Positions 1 to 8,704 are shown, counted from the first letter of the stretch. The stretch is DNA of 64,000 nt from Alkalihalobacillus pseudalcaliphilus (GCF_028610675.1 NZ_JAQQWS010000001.1:682001-746000), one strand, 5' to 3'. Notes: a model not told the origin generated them from the letters alone. Translations and numbers: made by a program.

Positions 1-534
1 TTTTGGTCCTCTGACTAACGTTTGTGATGTAGGCTCCTCAACCCCTCTACCTTCTTTTAATTCCGCACCAATAACTAAACAATGCGGCACACCATCAATG
101 AATAAGATGATGTCACCATTAAAGAGATAATCAAAAACGTCATCAAGTGTGGTTAATTGTTGATGAGCATCAATTGGCAATGCGTAATGCTTCAAATACT
201 GAAACAATTTAAAAGCAGTCGTATTCTCTTTATTTAGATATTCTTTCACTTCTTTCATTAATACATTCTGAATTAATTGTTCAATGAAAGGTTGCTCGGT
301 TAGCTCCGCTATATAACCAATTGAAATCAAATATTGCTGCCCTTCCATAAATGTTAGTGTGCGAAATATGAGGTCTTGGCTGTTTCCCGTTTTCTCTTTT
401 AGATAATTGACATTACGTATTAATTTTGAATGAATCTCCTGACCTTCTCTATTCATAGATTTTTGCTGTTTACTTTTTAAAGGAGTCATTGGATACCGAC
501 GATGCTTTTTTAAAATCGATGTTAACTTAGGCAT
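1..534 (-). CDS. GerA-family spore germination receptor A subunit, 3' end outside window
   Basis: N-terminal 178 residues of a GerAA/GerKA-type germinant receptor subunit; the frame is open to the window edge. It begins MPKLTSILKKHRR with a strong Shine-Dalgarno (AGGAGGAG) just upstream. The visible part is the soluble N-terminal domain, ending in TLVRGPK, the start of the conserved V-R-G-P-(K/R)-x-G-F-T-E motif also present in SpoVAF in this window. In the family this subunit sits in the inner spore membrane with a B permease and C lipoprotein and senses germinants. The B subunit gene lies directly upstream, so the order is B-A. Membrane segments and any gerC gene lie beyond the edge. Family assignment is firm; the ligand cannot be read from sequence. 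Confidence 0.88.
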   Translation of the reverse strand, partial: MPKLTSILKKHRRYPMTPLKSKQQKSMNREGQEIHSKLIRNVNYLKEKTGNSQDLIFRTLTFMEGQQYLISIGYIAELTEQPFIEQLIQNVLMKEVKEYLNKENTTAFKLFQYLKHYALPIDAHQQLTTLDDVFDYLFNGDIILFIDGVPHCLVIGAELKEGRGVEEPTSQTLVRGPK

Positions 535-543
535 AACTCCTCC

Positions 544-1674
544 TTATGTTTGTATGACATTTGAATGAGTTTTTGATTTTTCTTTTCTTTTTCTCATTTT
601 TTCTTTTATATAATGAATGCAGATGAGCAAAAGTGGAATTCCGATCATATTAATTGGTAAAGCATACTGAATCCAATAAGTAGTACGGTAAAATAACTCA
701 TCTATCACATAGTTGTTAGGTATAAGTGAAAGACATAAGACAGCGATAACAAAAGATGTCGTGATAATAAATCTATTAGTTGCTTTTGTTACATCTTGAG
801 CGACATGACTAAAACAATATGTATATAAGCTCATTTTAAAAAAAATGCTCATAATCCAGATGACAATAGCCAAAGCATCCAATCTTTGAAGGATGTTAAA
901 AATCGAGATATTCCGAACCATCGTAAAGTAAGGGAATATTTGATGAACAGCAAAAGGAACACCCAGCACAGCAACAACAAAAAGTGTAACGAATGTTAAG
1001 CATAAAGATGTACCGATAATTGCTGCCATAAAAGCTCCTTGACTCATCTTGGCATCTTTAATAAAAGCTGTAAGAGCAATAATAATAACCGTTTCCCCTA
1101 ATAAAGAGACAGGTGTTAAAGCACCCATTAATACAGGCTGCCACTCTAGTGTCGCAATAATGGGTTTTATATGGTCTAATTCAACATTATGAATATTAAA
1201 GACTAACGTGGCTAGAATACTCAAGATAACAAAAGGACCAAAAATCGTTGCACTTCTTGAAAGTACTTCGATGCCTAAATGTGCACCATATAAAATCAAT
1301 AGGCTTAAACATCCCACTATTACAATTAATGGTGTTTTATATAATATAAATTCATAAATTAATTCACTTGAGATCCTTAATATAATGGCTGTAACACTTA
1401 ACCACATTAATAAGTAATTAATGATAACTAGCTTAGATAGCCATTTACCAAGCAACTGTTCACACATCGCAACAAACGACTTTCCTTCATACTTCTTGGC
1501 TAATACGGTCGCTTGATAGGTAATAAATGTCGCAGCAGCTCCTGCTAATAACATCGATATCCATGCATAATGTCCCGCATAATGGATAGCTGGTTGGACG
1601 GTAATTAACACGGTCATACCAATTGACATAAGCGTTAGCATCCAAAATAATTCATAGCTCGATATTTTATACAC
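544..1674 (-). CDS. GerAB/GerKB-type spore germination permease subunit
   Basis: Integral membrane protein of about 376 residues with roughly ten hydrophobic segments, the architecture of the B subunit of GerA receptors (APC-superfamily fold). The N-terminus (YKISSYELFWMLTLMSIG) fits the family. The frame opens at a GTG at 1692, but a GTG at 1674 preceded by TAGGGGTGAAGG is the better start. It ends ten bases before the A-subunit gene, so the two are co-transcribed. In known receptors the B subunit helps bind the germinant. Amino acid or sugar specificity cannot be inferred. The C-terminus is basic and cytoplasmic (KEKMRKRKEKSK). Confidence 0.87.
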   Translation of the reverse strand: MYKISSYELFWMLTLMSIGMTVLITVQPAIHYAGHYAWISMLLAGAAATFITYQATVLAKKYEGKSFVAMCEQLLGKWLSKLVIINYLLMWLSVTAIILRISSELIYEFILYKTPLIVIVGCLSLLILYGAHLGIEVLSRSATIFGPFVILSILATLVFNIHNVELDHIKPIIATLEWQPVLMGALTPVSLLGETVIIIALTAFIKDAKMSQGAFMAAIIGTSLCLTFVTLFVVAVLGVPFAVHQIFPYFTMVRNISIFNILQRLDALAIVIWIMSIFFKMSLYTYCFSHVAQDVTKATNRFIITTSFVIAVLCLSLIPNNYVIDELFYRTTYWIQYALPINMIGIPLLLICIHYIKEKMRKRKEKSKTHSNVIQT

Positions 1675-1813
1675 GACCTTCACCCCTACCACTTATTACT
1701 AATGGGTATTGTATCCATGTAAGTCATTACTATTCATGAACCTACTTTTACACAAACTTCATAAGCTTGAACCTAACGAATAATAAGACTATGAGGTTAC
1801 TTCTAAATAAATA

Positions 1814-1851
1814 ATAAAACGAGCCCGATGAATTCATCGAACTCGTTTTAT
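1814..1851 (-). terminator. Intrinsic terminator after spmB
   Basis: A near-perfect inverted repeat (ATAAAACGAG / CTCGTTTTAT with an inner GATGAATTCATC palindrome) lies 45 bases past the spmB stop and is followed on the minus strand by a T/A-rich tract. It separates the dacB-spmAB operon from the germination operon. Confidence 0.7.
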
Positions 1852-1895
1852 GTTTGAATAACGAGATTAGCTCTCTTTGAAACTATGAATCTACT

Positions 1896-2426
1896 TTAAG
1901 CAAAAACGAGAGTGACGACAACAATGGCTGCAACTAAACCAACAATATCAGCCAGTAAACCTACCTTTAGTGCATCGCCCATTTTCTTAATGCCCACCGC
2001 ACCAAAATAAACAGTTAATATATATAAAGTCGTATCTGTACTTCCTTGCATAGTTGCTGCGAGGCGACCAATAAAAGAATCAGGACCATGTGTCGCAATT
2101 AAGTCAGTCGTCATGCCTAATGCCCCTGTGCCTGATATCGGCCGAATCATTGCGAGTGGTACAACTTCAGCAGGAACACCGACAAATGAAAGTAAGGGTC
2201 TTAATAAGTCAACAATAAAGTCCATAGCTCCAGAAGCTCGAAATACGGATATGGCTACAAGCATGCCAACTAAGAAAGGAATAATAGAGATCGCAAGACC
2301 AAATCCATCCTTCGCTCCCTGTACAAAAGTTTCATAGGTTGGTACTTTCTTATACGTACCATATATCAAGATAAACGCAATTAATGCAGGGATAATCCAT
2401 GTTGATACTTCCGTAATAAACGTCAT
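1896..2426 (-). CDS. spmB: Spore maturation protein B
   Basis: 176-residue membrane protein of the SpmB family (nucleoside-recognition/Gate domain), close to the usual length of about 178. Motifs include RPISGTGALG and ATMQGSTDTTLY, conserved in Gate-domain proteins. In B. subtilis SpmA and SpmB are needed for full dehydration of the spore core and hence heat resistance; the transported molecule is not known. The ATG overlaps the spmA stop by four bases (ATGA), so the two are translationally coupled. It is the last gene of dacB-spmA-spmB. Confidence 0.95.
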   Translation of the reverse strand: MTFITEVSTWIIPALIAFILIYGTYKKVPTYETFVQGAKDGFGLAISIIPFLVGMLVAISVFRASGAMDFIVDLLRPLLSFVGVPAEVVPLAMIRPISGTGALGMTTDLIATHGPDSFIGRLAATMQGSTDTTLYILTVYFGAVGIKKMGDALKVGLLADIVGLVAAIVVVTLVFA

Positions 2427-3019
2427 ACCACACGCCCCTTCCTCCTCCGTCTATGATAAAAGTAACGGTCAATTAAAATGGCACCGATCATTGATATAAG
2501 AGAAGCGATTAAAGTCGTTCCTACTATCTCTGTAGGGTTCACTGAACCGTAGGTCATACGTATGGAAATAACGGTTGTTGGAATTAAAGATAAACCAGCC
2601 GTATTAATTGCTAACAATGTAATCATGGAACGACTTGCATAATCTTGTCCACCATTCAGTACCTTTAGTTCTTCCATCGCTTTAATACCCATTGGCGTCG
2701 CGGCATTTCCTAAACCAAACATATTAGCTGTCATATTTGATAAGATATAACCCATTGCTGGATGATCGGAAGGTACTTCAGGGAATAATCTTCTAAAGAT
2801 TGGTCTTAATAATTTCGAGAAACTACGTAGTAAACCTGAATTCTCCGCAATCTTCATTAACCCTAACCAAAAAACTAATATACTTATTAAGCCAATACAT
2901 ATGGTCACAGCCTCTTTGGCTCCAGTAAATACAGCCTCATTTACGTCTGACATTGTTCCATTAAAGGCTGCATAAATTAAGCCAACCAACAATAACGATA
3001 CCCAAATGATATTAATCAT
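2423..3019 (-). CDS. spmA: Spore maturation protein A
   Basis: 198-residue membrane protein of the SpmA family (usual length about 196), also with a Gate domain; the conserved segment NMFGLGNAATPMG is visible near the middle. It works with SpmB in spore core dehydration and has a basic C-terminal tail (RRRRKGR). The gene overlaps the end of dacB by eight bases and the start of spmB by four, which makes a tightly coupled three-gene operon as in B. subtilis. Confidence 0.95.
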   Translation of the reverse strand: MINIIWVSLLLVGLIYAAFNGTMSDVNEAVFTGAKEAVTICIGLISILVFWLGLMKIAENSGLLRSFSKLLRPIFRRLFPEVPSDHPAMGYILSNMTANMFGLGNAATPMGIKAMEELKVLNGGQDYASRSMITLLAINTAGLSLIPTTVISIRMTYGSVNPTEIVGTTLIASLISMIGAILIDRYFYHRRRRKGRVV

Positions 3020-4169
3020 AACGATCGACTCCTATTGTATGAATAAAAATATGAAACCACCTTGACCAAAAACCTTTTTTCTTTTCCTCAAAAGGACCGT
3101 CATAATAAAGGGCCATCTTCTCTATCAGTTGTTCATCTAGATAAAATTCAACTTTACCTACGGGTTTATTTTTTTGAAATGAATGCTCTACCCTTTTTTC
3201 TGGTATTTTTAAAAAGGTAAATTTTTTATGAAGCTGTCCTTTTTCAGATTCAGTCAACGGGTAGGTAAGTTCGTTTTTGCTGATCACATGGTCACGATAA
3301 AATTCATCGCCCACATCCTCGACCTTTCCTTTAGGTAAGATTGCCTCTAATTCATATTGGTCATACGCCCATTCAAATAAATTCATATGATCATGCCAAT
3401 CACTCGGTGCATTAATCGTTACGACAATTAAATCCATATCCTCTTTGGATGCTGTCGACACAAGCGTTCTTTTCGCTCTTTTGGTGTAACCTGTCTTTCC
3501 ACCTGTTGAGTGGGGATAGAGCTCTGTTAATAAACGATTCTTATTCTTGAATACACGTATTTCCTCATCTAGGTTTAAACTTTTATAGGACTTCGTGCTT
3601 GATACGGTCCTGAACTTCTCATTATTCATCGCATATTGAGTTAATAAAGCCATATCATAAGCACTTGAGTAATGGTCCTCATGATCATCCAAGCCATGCG
3701 GATTTTTAAAACTTGTATGTTCCATACCAATTTCTTCTGCTTTTTGGTTCATAAGCATAACAAATCCATCTAAGCTTCCACCCACATGTTCAGCTATCGC
3801 TACAGCAGCATCATTTCCACTCCTAAGCATTAATCCATAAACAAGGTCATGCAATTTAATTTTTTCATTGGCACGTAAATAAATCGATGAGCCCTCTGCT
3901 CGAATCGCTCGATCAGAAACAACGACCGTTTCATCTAACATACCTGATTCAATGGCAAGAATCGCTGTCATAATTTTTGTGATACTAGCGATTCTTAACG
4001 GTTCATGCTCTGCCTTCGCGTATAAAATGCGTCCTGAAGATTGCTCCATCAAAATAGCAGCCTGGGCCGATACGGAGAAATTCCGGTCATTCACTGCTTT
4101 CACTGTCGTTACGTTTGGTAAAAGAATACACATTGCCATAACAATCATTAACCACTTCATTCGTTTCAT
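3012..4169 (-). CDS. dacB: Sporulation-specific D-alanyl-D-alanine carboxypeptidase (PBP5*)
   Basis: 385 residues, like B. subtilis DacB (382). An N-terminal signal peptide (residues 1-25) is followed by the serine carboxypeptidase domain with SxxK (SITK, 62-65), SGN in LRSGNDAAVAIAEH and KTG in GGKTGYTKRAKRT, then a PBP5 C-terminal beta domain. The enzyme trims D-Ala from spore cortex peptidoglycan and so controls cross-linking. The operon with spmA-spmB is the B. subtilis arrangement, where it is controlled by sigma-E in the mother cell; a sigma-E-like site lies upstream here. A second carboxypeptidase gene, dacF, lies at 58-59 kb; the two are told apart by operon context. Confidence 0.94.
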   Translation of the reverse strand: MKRMKWLMIVMAMCILLPNVTTVKAVNDRNFSVSAQAAILMEQSSGRILYAKAEHEPLRIASITKIMTAILAIESGMLDETVVVSDRAIRAEGSSIYLRANEKIKLHDLVYGLMLRSGNDAAVAIAEHVGGSLDGFVMLMNQKAEEIGMEHTSFKNPHGLDDHEDHYSSAYDMALLTQYAMNNEKFRTVSSTKSYKSLNLDEEIRVFKNKNRLLTELYPHSTGGKTGYTKRAKRTLVSTASKEDMDLIVVTINAPSDWHDHMNLFEWAYDQYELEAILPKGKVEDVGDEFYRDHVISKNELTYPLTESEKGQLHKKFTFLKIPEKRVEHSFQKNKPVGKVEFYLDEQLIEKMALYYDGPFEEKKKGFWSRWFHIFIHTIGVDRYD

Positions 4170-4238
4170 ACGATCACCTACATTCCAAATTCATCTTATC
4201 TAAGCACTTTGATTCTTATAGCATGTCTCTTCTTAAAA

Positions 4239-4266
4239 AATGTATGCTAGACAAGCTTACTTATGC
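4239..4266 (-). promoter_or_regulatory. Candidate sigma-E promoter of dacB-spmAB
   Basis: On the minus strand a perfect sigma-E-type -10 (CATACATT, 4239-4246) is preceded after 14 bases by GCATAA (4261-4266), a partial match to the -35. It is about 70 bases before the dacB start. B. subtilis dacB is a known sigma-E gene, which supports the reading; the -35 match is weak. Confidence 0.45.
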
Positions 4267-4349
4267 CTTTTTATCAAAACAGATTCATAATAAAACCAAT
4301 TACCGCACACACTAGCCATTATGTGGAAATTTTAAGGAGCTGCTCTTAC

Positions 4350-5066
4350 ATGTTACTGCAAGAATTTGCCATCATTTTTTTAAGAATCATTTCCATTTTC
4401 CCTTTATTATTATTTGCTACACTTATAATGGGTAAGCGATCAATTGGTGAACTACCGATTTTTGATTTCTTAATTATTATGAGTTTAGCCTCCGTAACAG
4501 GTGCTGATATTGCTGATCCTACGATCCCTCACATCCATACTGTATTTGCCATTATGGTGATCGCATTATTTCAGAAATTAATCGCTCGTATGTTAATCAA
4601 GAATAGAAAAATGGGCAAATGGATTACTTTTGAGCCTACTGTCATTATTAAAAATGGAAAATTACTCGTCCAAAACATTGAATCGATTCGTTATACGATT
4701 GATAATATCTTGCAGTTACTTAGACAAAAGGGTGTTTTTGATCTTGATGAAGTAGAGATAGGTATTATTGAAGCTAATGGAGATATCAGTATACAAAAAA
4801 AGCCAGAAAAAGCGTCTCCGGCCTTAGAAGATATGGGATTACGTAAGGTTTCTTCAGGGATTACTTACCCTGTCATTATCGATGGTCTTTTTCAATTAGA
4901 AGTAATGAAAGAGCTTTCCATTAACAAGGATTATATTTTATCTTTTATTTATGACAAAGGTATTGCTCGAATTGAAGATGTATTTCTTTGTACGAGCGAC
5001 CCTAACCAACAGCTTACTCTCGCATATACACGAGAAGATACACATATTCAGCTTATTCAACATTAA
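4350..5066 (+). CDS. DUF421 (YetF-type) membrane protein
   Basis: 238-residue protein with three N-terminal membrane helices and a cytoplasmic DUF421 domain (MGKRSIGELPIFDFLI near the start, then paired IIKNGKLL and VIIDGLFQ strands). The frame extends upstream to 4263, but the ATG at 4350 has a clear site (TTAAGGAG) and gives the usual family start. The function is unknown; relatives occur beside spoVA2mob operons and are made in the forespore. It is convergent with the next DUF421 gene, and their stop codons overlap by four bases. One of three DUF421 genes within 6 kb. Confidence 0.85.
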   Translation: MLLQEFAIIFLRIISIFPLLLFATLIMGKRSIGELPIFDFLIIMSLASVTGADIADPTIPHIHTVFAIMVIALFQKLIARMLIKNRKMGKWITFEPTVIIKNGKLLVQNIESIRYTIDNILQLLRQKGVFDLDEVEIGIIEANGDISIQKKPEKASPALEDMGLRKVSSGITYPVIIDGLFQLEVMKELSINKDYILSFIYDKGIARIEDVFLCTSDPNQQLTLAYTREDTHIQLIQH

Positions 5067-5920
5067 TGAAGGTCGCCTTTTAACGTTAAGTATGCTTCAG
5101 TGATTTGGTTATAGCACCATTGATAGGTTTGTTTTACTTCTGGATTGTTTGTATCTAATGCGTAAGATTGTAAATCGGCCTGTACTTTATGAATTTGTGC
5201 TTTTAATAATGGTAAGGTTACAGGTTCAACTTGCTGTAAGCTATCATCGAATACATCAACATATAAATCGCCATTCTCATCAATTTGTCCTAAAAAAACA
5301 TTCTCAAGTGAAATGTCTTGTTTCGCTAATTCTGTTTGCAACCAATCTCGATTCAATCCTCTATTGCCGAGGCTTTCATCCAAAATACGCCCATCAGCAA
5401 TAACCGTTTCAGGCTGTTTACTTTGTTTAACACTTTTTCGTTTTATCACTTGGACCTTCTCATCTTTTAGTAAAACATTTAACTCACCATTTGTTTCTAA
5501 AAGAGCAAATTCAACATCAGCAAATCGAAAAATATCTTTCTGCCTTAGCTTTCTTAACAATTCATCACCCGTAATATGCTGTTTGTTTAATGCATCCTCT
5601 AATATTTTTCCTTCTTGAATGACTGCGGTACCCTTCCCAAAAAAGAATGTTCGAAATGAGGCACTTTTAATTGCAATAAAATAAATAGATACAATTGACA
5701 AAGTCCAAATAACTAATGCTAATAAAGCTAAAACTGGTGGAATACTTAACATGACAGCACTAATGGCCGCAATCATAACCGTACCTGTAAATAAAGCAAA
5801 TTCTAAAAATGAGCTTTCTCCAATCGGTTTTTTCACGACAACTTTTGAAATGATAAATAAGCTAACTAAGGCTGCAATTGTTCTAACAGTTACTTCTAAC
5901 CATCCAGGCATATTTTCCAC
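5063..5920 (-). CDS. DUF421 membrane protein with DUF1657-like C-terminal tail
   Basis: 285 residues: about three membrane helices (1-85), a cytoplasmic DUF421 domain with duplicated beta units (AVIQEGKILE, VIADGRILDE), and a C-terminal helical stretch (from about 235, LLKAQIHKVQADLQSYAL). That tail resembles the small DUF1657 proteins encoded just upstream, suggesting fusion of a DUF1657 module to DUF421. It is the last gene of the spoVA2mob-like operon, two bases after the DUF1657 gene at 5922. The biochemical role is unknown; the operon context implies an inner spore membrane role. Confidence 0.85.
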   Translation of the reverse strand: MENMPGWLEVTVRTIAALVSLFIISKVVVKKPIGESSFLEFALFTGTVMIAAISAVMLSIPPVLALLALVIWTLSIVSIYFIAIKSASFRTFFFGKGTAVIQEGKILEDALNKQHITGDELLRKLRQKDIFRFADVEFALLETNGELNVLLKDEKVQVIKRKSVKQSKQPETVIADGRILDESLGNRGLNRDWLQTELAKQDISLENVFLGQIDENGDLYVDVFDDSLQQVEPVTLPLLKAQIHKVQADLQSYALDTNNPEVKQTYQWCYNQITEAYLTLKGDLH

Positions 5921-5921
5921 C

Positions 5922-6128
5922 TCAATTCCCTTTATACTGTGGCTCTTCTCTTTCGAGCTCTGCTACTCTTTTTTCGATTTCATGAATGACAGCTTTAACT
6001 TTTAAGTTTGCCTCATGGAAACGACTTCGCTTCTCAATTCCGTCACCTTGGAGTGCTATCGCTGCAATCGTCGCTTCCATCCCTTTTAATGTGGCTAAAG
6101 TCCCCTTCACTTGTTTTCCAATAGTCAT
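5922..6128 (-). CDS. DUF1657 small helical protein (second copy)
   Basis: 68-residue soluble, alpha-helical DUF1657 protein beginning MTIGKQVKGTLATLKGMEAT and ending EREEPQYKG, the family's typical C-terminus. It sits between spoVAEb and the DUF421 gene, spaced five and one bases from them. It is a paralogue of the first gene of the same operon (8501-8704). The function is not established; the two copies bracketing the SpoVA proteins are a hallmark of the spoVA2mob layout. Confidence 0.85.
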   Translation of the reverse strand: MTIGKQVKGTLATLKGMEATIAAIALQGDGIEKRSRFHEANLKVKAVIHEIEKRVAELEREEPQYKGN

Positions 6129-6133
6129 AAAAT

Positions 6134-6484
6134 CTACCCTTTCGGTTTAAAAATAAGTGACGCAAAAAATCCAAAAATGATCGCCGCTGAAATCCCTGCA
6201 CTTGTTACTTCAAAAATACCGGTAATCACCCCAATTAGTCCGTTAGCCTCGGCTTCTGCCATTGCCCCGTGCACAAGTGAATTACCAAAGCTCGTAATTG
6301 GAACCGTTGCACCTGCACCTGCAAAATCGATAAGAGGTTCATACAAACCAAAGCCATCAAGAATCGCACCTGACACAACCAAAACCGTCATCGTATGTGC
6401 AGGGGTCAGTTTGCCCACATCCATTAATAATTGTCCAATGACACAAATTAAACCTCCAACTAGAAAAGCCCATAAGAAAATCAT
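6134..6484 (-). CDS. spoVAEb: SpoVAEb-type spore membrane protein (second spoVA set)
   Basis: 116-residue membrane protein of the SpoVAE family, the same length as the paralogue at 51475. It carries the shared motif GAGATVPITSFGNSLVHGAM, matching GAGAILPITSFGHSFVHGAM in the paralogue. SpoVAE proteins are part of the channel or carrier that moves Ca-dipicolinic acid into the forespore and out at germination. The ATG overlaps the spoVAD stop by four bases. Confidence 0.93.
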   Translation of the reverse strand: MIFLWAFLVGGLICVIGQLLMDVGKLTPAHTMTVLVVSGAILDGFGLYEPLIDFAGAGATVPITSFGNSLVHGAMAEAEANGLIGVITGIFEVTSAGISAAIIFGFFASLIFKPKG

Positions 6485-7497
6485 TCGATATTCACTCCCC
6501 TTTCAATCGAAACAGCATGAGCTATCGTTGGTATACTTTCTTTTTGTTGAAAGGATAAAGGAGACAATAAAGCACCCGTTGCCACAACAAGAATCCGTTT
6601 AAATTCACCTTGACTCATTCTCTTTAATAAATGTCCATACACCACCGATGCTGAACAGCCTGGCCCACTCGCACCTGCTAAAACAGGCTGGCCTTCACGG
6701 TAAATTAATAATCCACAATCTTGAAACTGTTCGTCTGAGTAAACCATACCTTTTTCTTTTAATAATTCTCGCGTTATTTTCAGACCAATTTTCCCTAAGT
6801 CTCCACTGACAATTAAATCATAATAATCAAAGGGTAATTGTCTATCCCGAAAATGGGCTTCTATCGTGTCAGCAGCAGCCGGAGCCATCGCTGCCCCCAT
6901 ATTAAAAGGATCGGAAATACCCATATCAACAATTTTTCCAATCGTTGCCGATGTAACGACAGGACCTATTCCTTGTGGAGCGACGATAGCTGCTCCTGCT
7001 GCTGTCACGGTCCATTGCGATGTTGGAGGTTTTTGACCACCATATTCAGTAGGGTAACGAAACTGTTTTTCTGTGGCTGCATTATGACTAGATGCTACTG
7101 TAGCGATATAGTTCGCCCCGCGATTATTAATTATAAAAGCCGCTAAAGCTAAACCCTCCATTGAGGTTGAACAAGCACCAAATACACCTAGATATGGGAT
7201 TTGCAAGGTGCGTCCTGCAAAGGACGAAGGAGTTAGTTGATTCACTAAATCACCTGACAGCATGAATGTAATTTGCTCCTTGGTTAACTTTTCTTTCTCA
7301 ATCGCAATGGTTACCGCTTCTTCAATTAATACTTTCTGAGCTTTCTCATATGAATCCTCCCCAAGCCAAAGGTTGTCATGTAGCTTATCAAAGTCATGAG
7401 CGATTGCACCGTTGGCTTCAAATGGTCCTGCTACTGTACCGGTTGATAGAATGACTGGCTTATTAGGAAAAATCCACGACTGATGACCTTGTAACAT
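6481..7497 (-). CDS. spoVAD: SpoVAD, dipicolinic-acid-binding protein (second spoVA set)
   Basis: 338 residues with the thiolase-like fold of SpoVAD, which binds dipicolinic acid on the surface of the inner spore membrane. Conserved landmarks are TVAGPFEANG near the N-terminus, IPYLGVFGACSTSMEG in the middle and ASGPGCSASVVYGHLL towards the end. It is paralogous to the SpoVAD at 51825-52820, and the two have clearly diverged, so this is not a recent duplication. It is coupled to spoVAEb downstream and lies three bases after spoVAC. Confidence 0.94.
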   Translation of the reverse strand: MLQGHQSWIFPNKPVILSTGTVAGPFEANGAIAHDFDKLHDNLWLGEDSYEKAQKVLIEEAVTIAIEKEKLTKEQITFMLSGDLVNQLTPSSFAGRTLQIPYLGVFGACSTSMEGLALAAFIINNRGANYIATVASSHNAATEKQFRYPTEYGGQKPPTSQWTVTAAGAAIVAPQGIGPVVTSATIGKIVDMGISDPFNMGAAMAPAAADTIEAHFRDRQLPFDYYDLIVSGDLGKIGLKITRELLKEKGMVYSDEQFQDCGLLIYREGQPVLAGASGPGCSASVVYGHLLKRMSQGEFKRILVVATGALLSPLSFQQKESIPTIAHAVSIERGVNIE

Positions 7498-7500
7498 CGT

Positions 7501-7980
7501 TTACAGCCCTCCCCATTGGATAAGTATGGTTTTAATTAAAGCAATCAAAAAAGCAGCGACGGTACCAAATACGATCACAGAGCCTGCTAATTTAAACATA
7601 TTACCACCGACACCTAATACGTAACCTTCTGTTCGATGTTCGATGGCAGCTGATGTAATTGAGTTAGCGAATCCTGTTACAGGGACGGCTGTACCGGCTC
7701 CAGCAAACTGGGCAAACCGATCGTACACCCCAAATCCAGTAAATAATGCGGCCAGTAAAATAAGCACAGCAACGGTTGGGTTACTAGCCGTGCGCTCCGT
7801 AAAATCAAAAAATGTATAAAAGAAGATATTTATGGCTTGTCCGATTATACAGATCAAGCCTCCGACTATAAATGCCCTGATACAGTTTTTTAGAACCGGT
7901 CTTTTTATTTCGTACCTATTTGCTAACGCTTGATAAGCCTGCTGTGTTGGCGTCGCTTGTTTTTGTTTACTGTTTGACAT
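7501..7980 (-). CDS. spoVAC: SpoVAC mechanosensitive-type channel protein (second spoVA set)
   Basis: 159 residues. A polar N-terminus of about 45 residues leads into membrane segments with the family motif FIVGGLICIIGQ and the GAGTAVPVTGFANSITSAA block. B. subtilis SpoVAC behaves as a mechanosensitive channel and is thought to be the Ca-DPA release pore. It lies between the YhcN/YlaJ-type lipoprotein gene and spoVAD, as in spoVA2mob operons. Its paralogue is at 52842-53306. Confidence 0.93.
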   Translation of the reverse strand: MSNSKQKQATPTQQAYQALANRYEIKRPVLKNCIRAFIVGGLICIIGQAINIFFYTFFDFTERTASNPTVAVLILLAALFTGFGVYDRFAQFAGAGTAVPVTGFANSITSAAIEHRTEGYVLGVGGNMFKLAGSVIVFGTVAAFLIALIKTILIQWGGL

Positions 7981-7987
7981 TGTTTAG

Positions 7988-8422
7988 TCACCCCTTCATA
8001 TGCTTTTCAATTTTATCAAGCTCTTTCTTAAGCTCTTCTTCTGTAATTTTGCCGTCCTTTAATCTTTGCTCTAATTTCTCTAGTTCCATATACACTTTTT
8101 TATCTGTAGATACATGTATTTCGTGTTCGGGATATAGGTTTTTAATTTGATCAAAGGATTGTTTCCTAAGTCCATTTAATCGAAAACGTGCCAATTGTTT
8201 AACTTTAGGTGATAAATAAATCCGATCTTCAATCGATACCCCATGTACATCAATAAACTCATCTAGCTCCATTAACTTTTTCTTACTCTCGTTAGCTTCC
8301 GTTTGTTCAAATTGTTTATGATCCACCAGTAACGATTGTACGGTTGGTGAATCTCCATTCGAACAAGCACTTAATAGAAGAAGTAGAACAAAAAATCCGA
8401 TACATCTGCTTTTAGTCTTCAT
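7988..8422 (-). CDS. YhcN/YlaJ-type sporulation lipoprotein
   Basis: 144 residues from the ATG at 8422, which has a good Shine-Dalgarno (GGGAGGCGAGGAG); the open frame runs further upstream without a ribosome site. A lipoprotein signal (GFFVLLLLLSAC, lipobox LSAC) precedes a polar, charged domain ending in a coiled-coil-like helix (ELEKLEQRLKDGKITEEELKK). YhcN/YlaJ proteins are inner-spore-membrane lipoproteins. This is the second gene of the spoVA2mob-like operon. Family assignment rests mainly on the lipobox, general composition and position. Confidence 0.75.
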   Translation of the reverse strand: MKTKSRCIGFFVLLLLLSACSNGDSPTVQSLLVDHKQFEQTEANESKKKLMELDEFIDVHGVSIEDRIYLSPKVKQLARFRLNGLRKQSFDQIKNLYPEHEIHVSTDKKVYMELEKLEQRLKDGKITEEELKKELDKIEKHMKG

Positions 8423-8466
8423 AACTCCTCGCCTCCCTTTTAGATAATTGTAAAATATGTAAAACG

Positions 8467-8490
8467 AGCCTCCGATCAATGATGGAGGCT
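8467..8490 (-). terminator. Hairpin between first and second gene of the spoVA2mob-like operon
   Basis: Stem AGCCTCC/GGAGGCT with inner ATC/GAT pairs; on the minus strand it is followed by CGTTTTACATATTTTAC. It may be a partial terminator or an RNA-processing site that lowers expression of later genes relative to the DUF1657 gene. The T-tract is interrupted. Confidence 0.4.
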
Positions 8491-8500
8491 GTAAAATGGA

Positions 8501-8704
8501 TCATTGTCGATACTGTGGTTCTTCTTGCATCACTTGCTGTACTCTCGGTTCTAAGCTATCCACAATGGCTTGTGTTTGTTGTGAAAGCTGTTGGTATAAT
8601 TGTTTGGCTTGTTGATTATCTGTCTCTAAAGCAAAGCTTTCTAAGCTTGCTTGAGCACTTTTTAATCCCACCATCGTTTGTTGTATTTTCGCAATAACAG
8701 TAAT
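8501..8704 (-). CDS. DUF1657 small helical protein (first copy), probable ATT start
   Basis: About 67 residues, ending EPRVQQVMQEEPQYRQ, a canonical DUF1657 C-terminus. Aligned with its paralogue at 5922-6128, the Met of MTIGKQVK corresponds to the Ile of ITVIAKIQ, encoded by ATT at 8704-8702. A Shine-Dalgarno AAAGGAG ends eight bases before that ATT. The only upstream in-frame alternative, GTG at 8713, lies inside the Shine-Dalgarno. I therefore infer initiation at ATT, a rare start codon that usually means low expression. It is the first gene of the spoVA2mob-like operon. The function is unknown. Confidence 0.75.
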   Translation of the reverse strand: MTVIAKIQQTMVGLKSAQASLESFALETDNQQAKQLYQQLSQQTQAIVDSLEPRVQQVMQEEPQYRQ

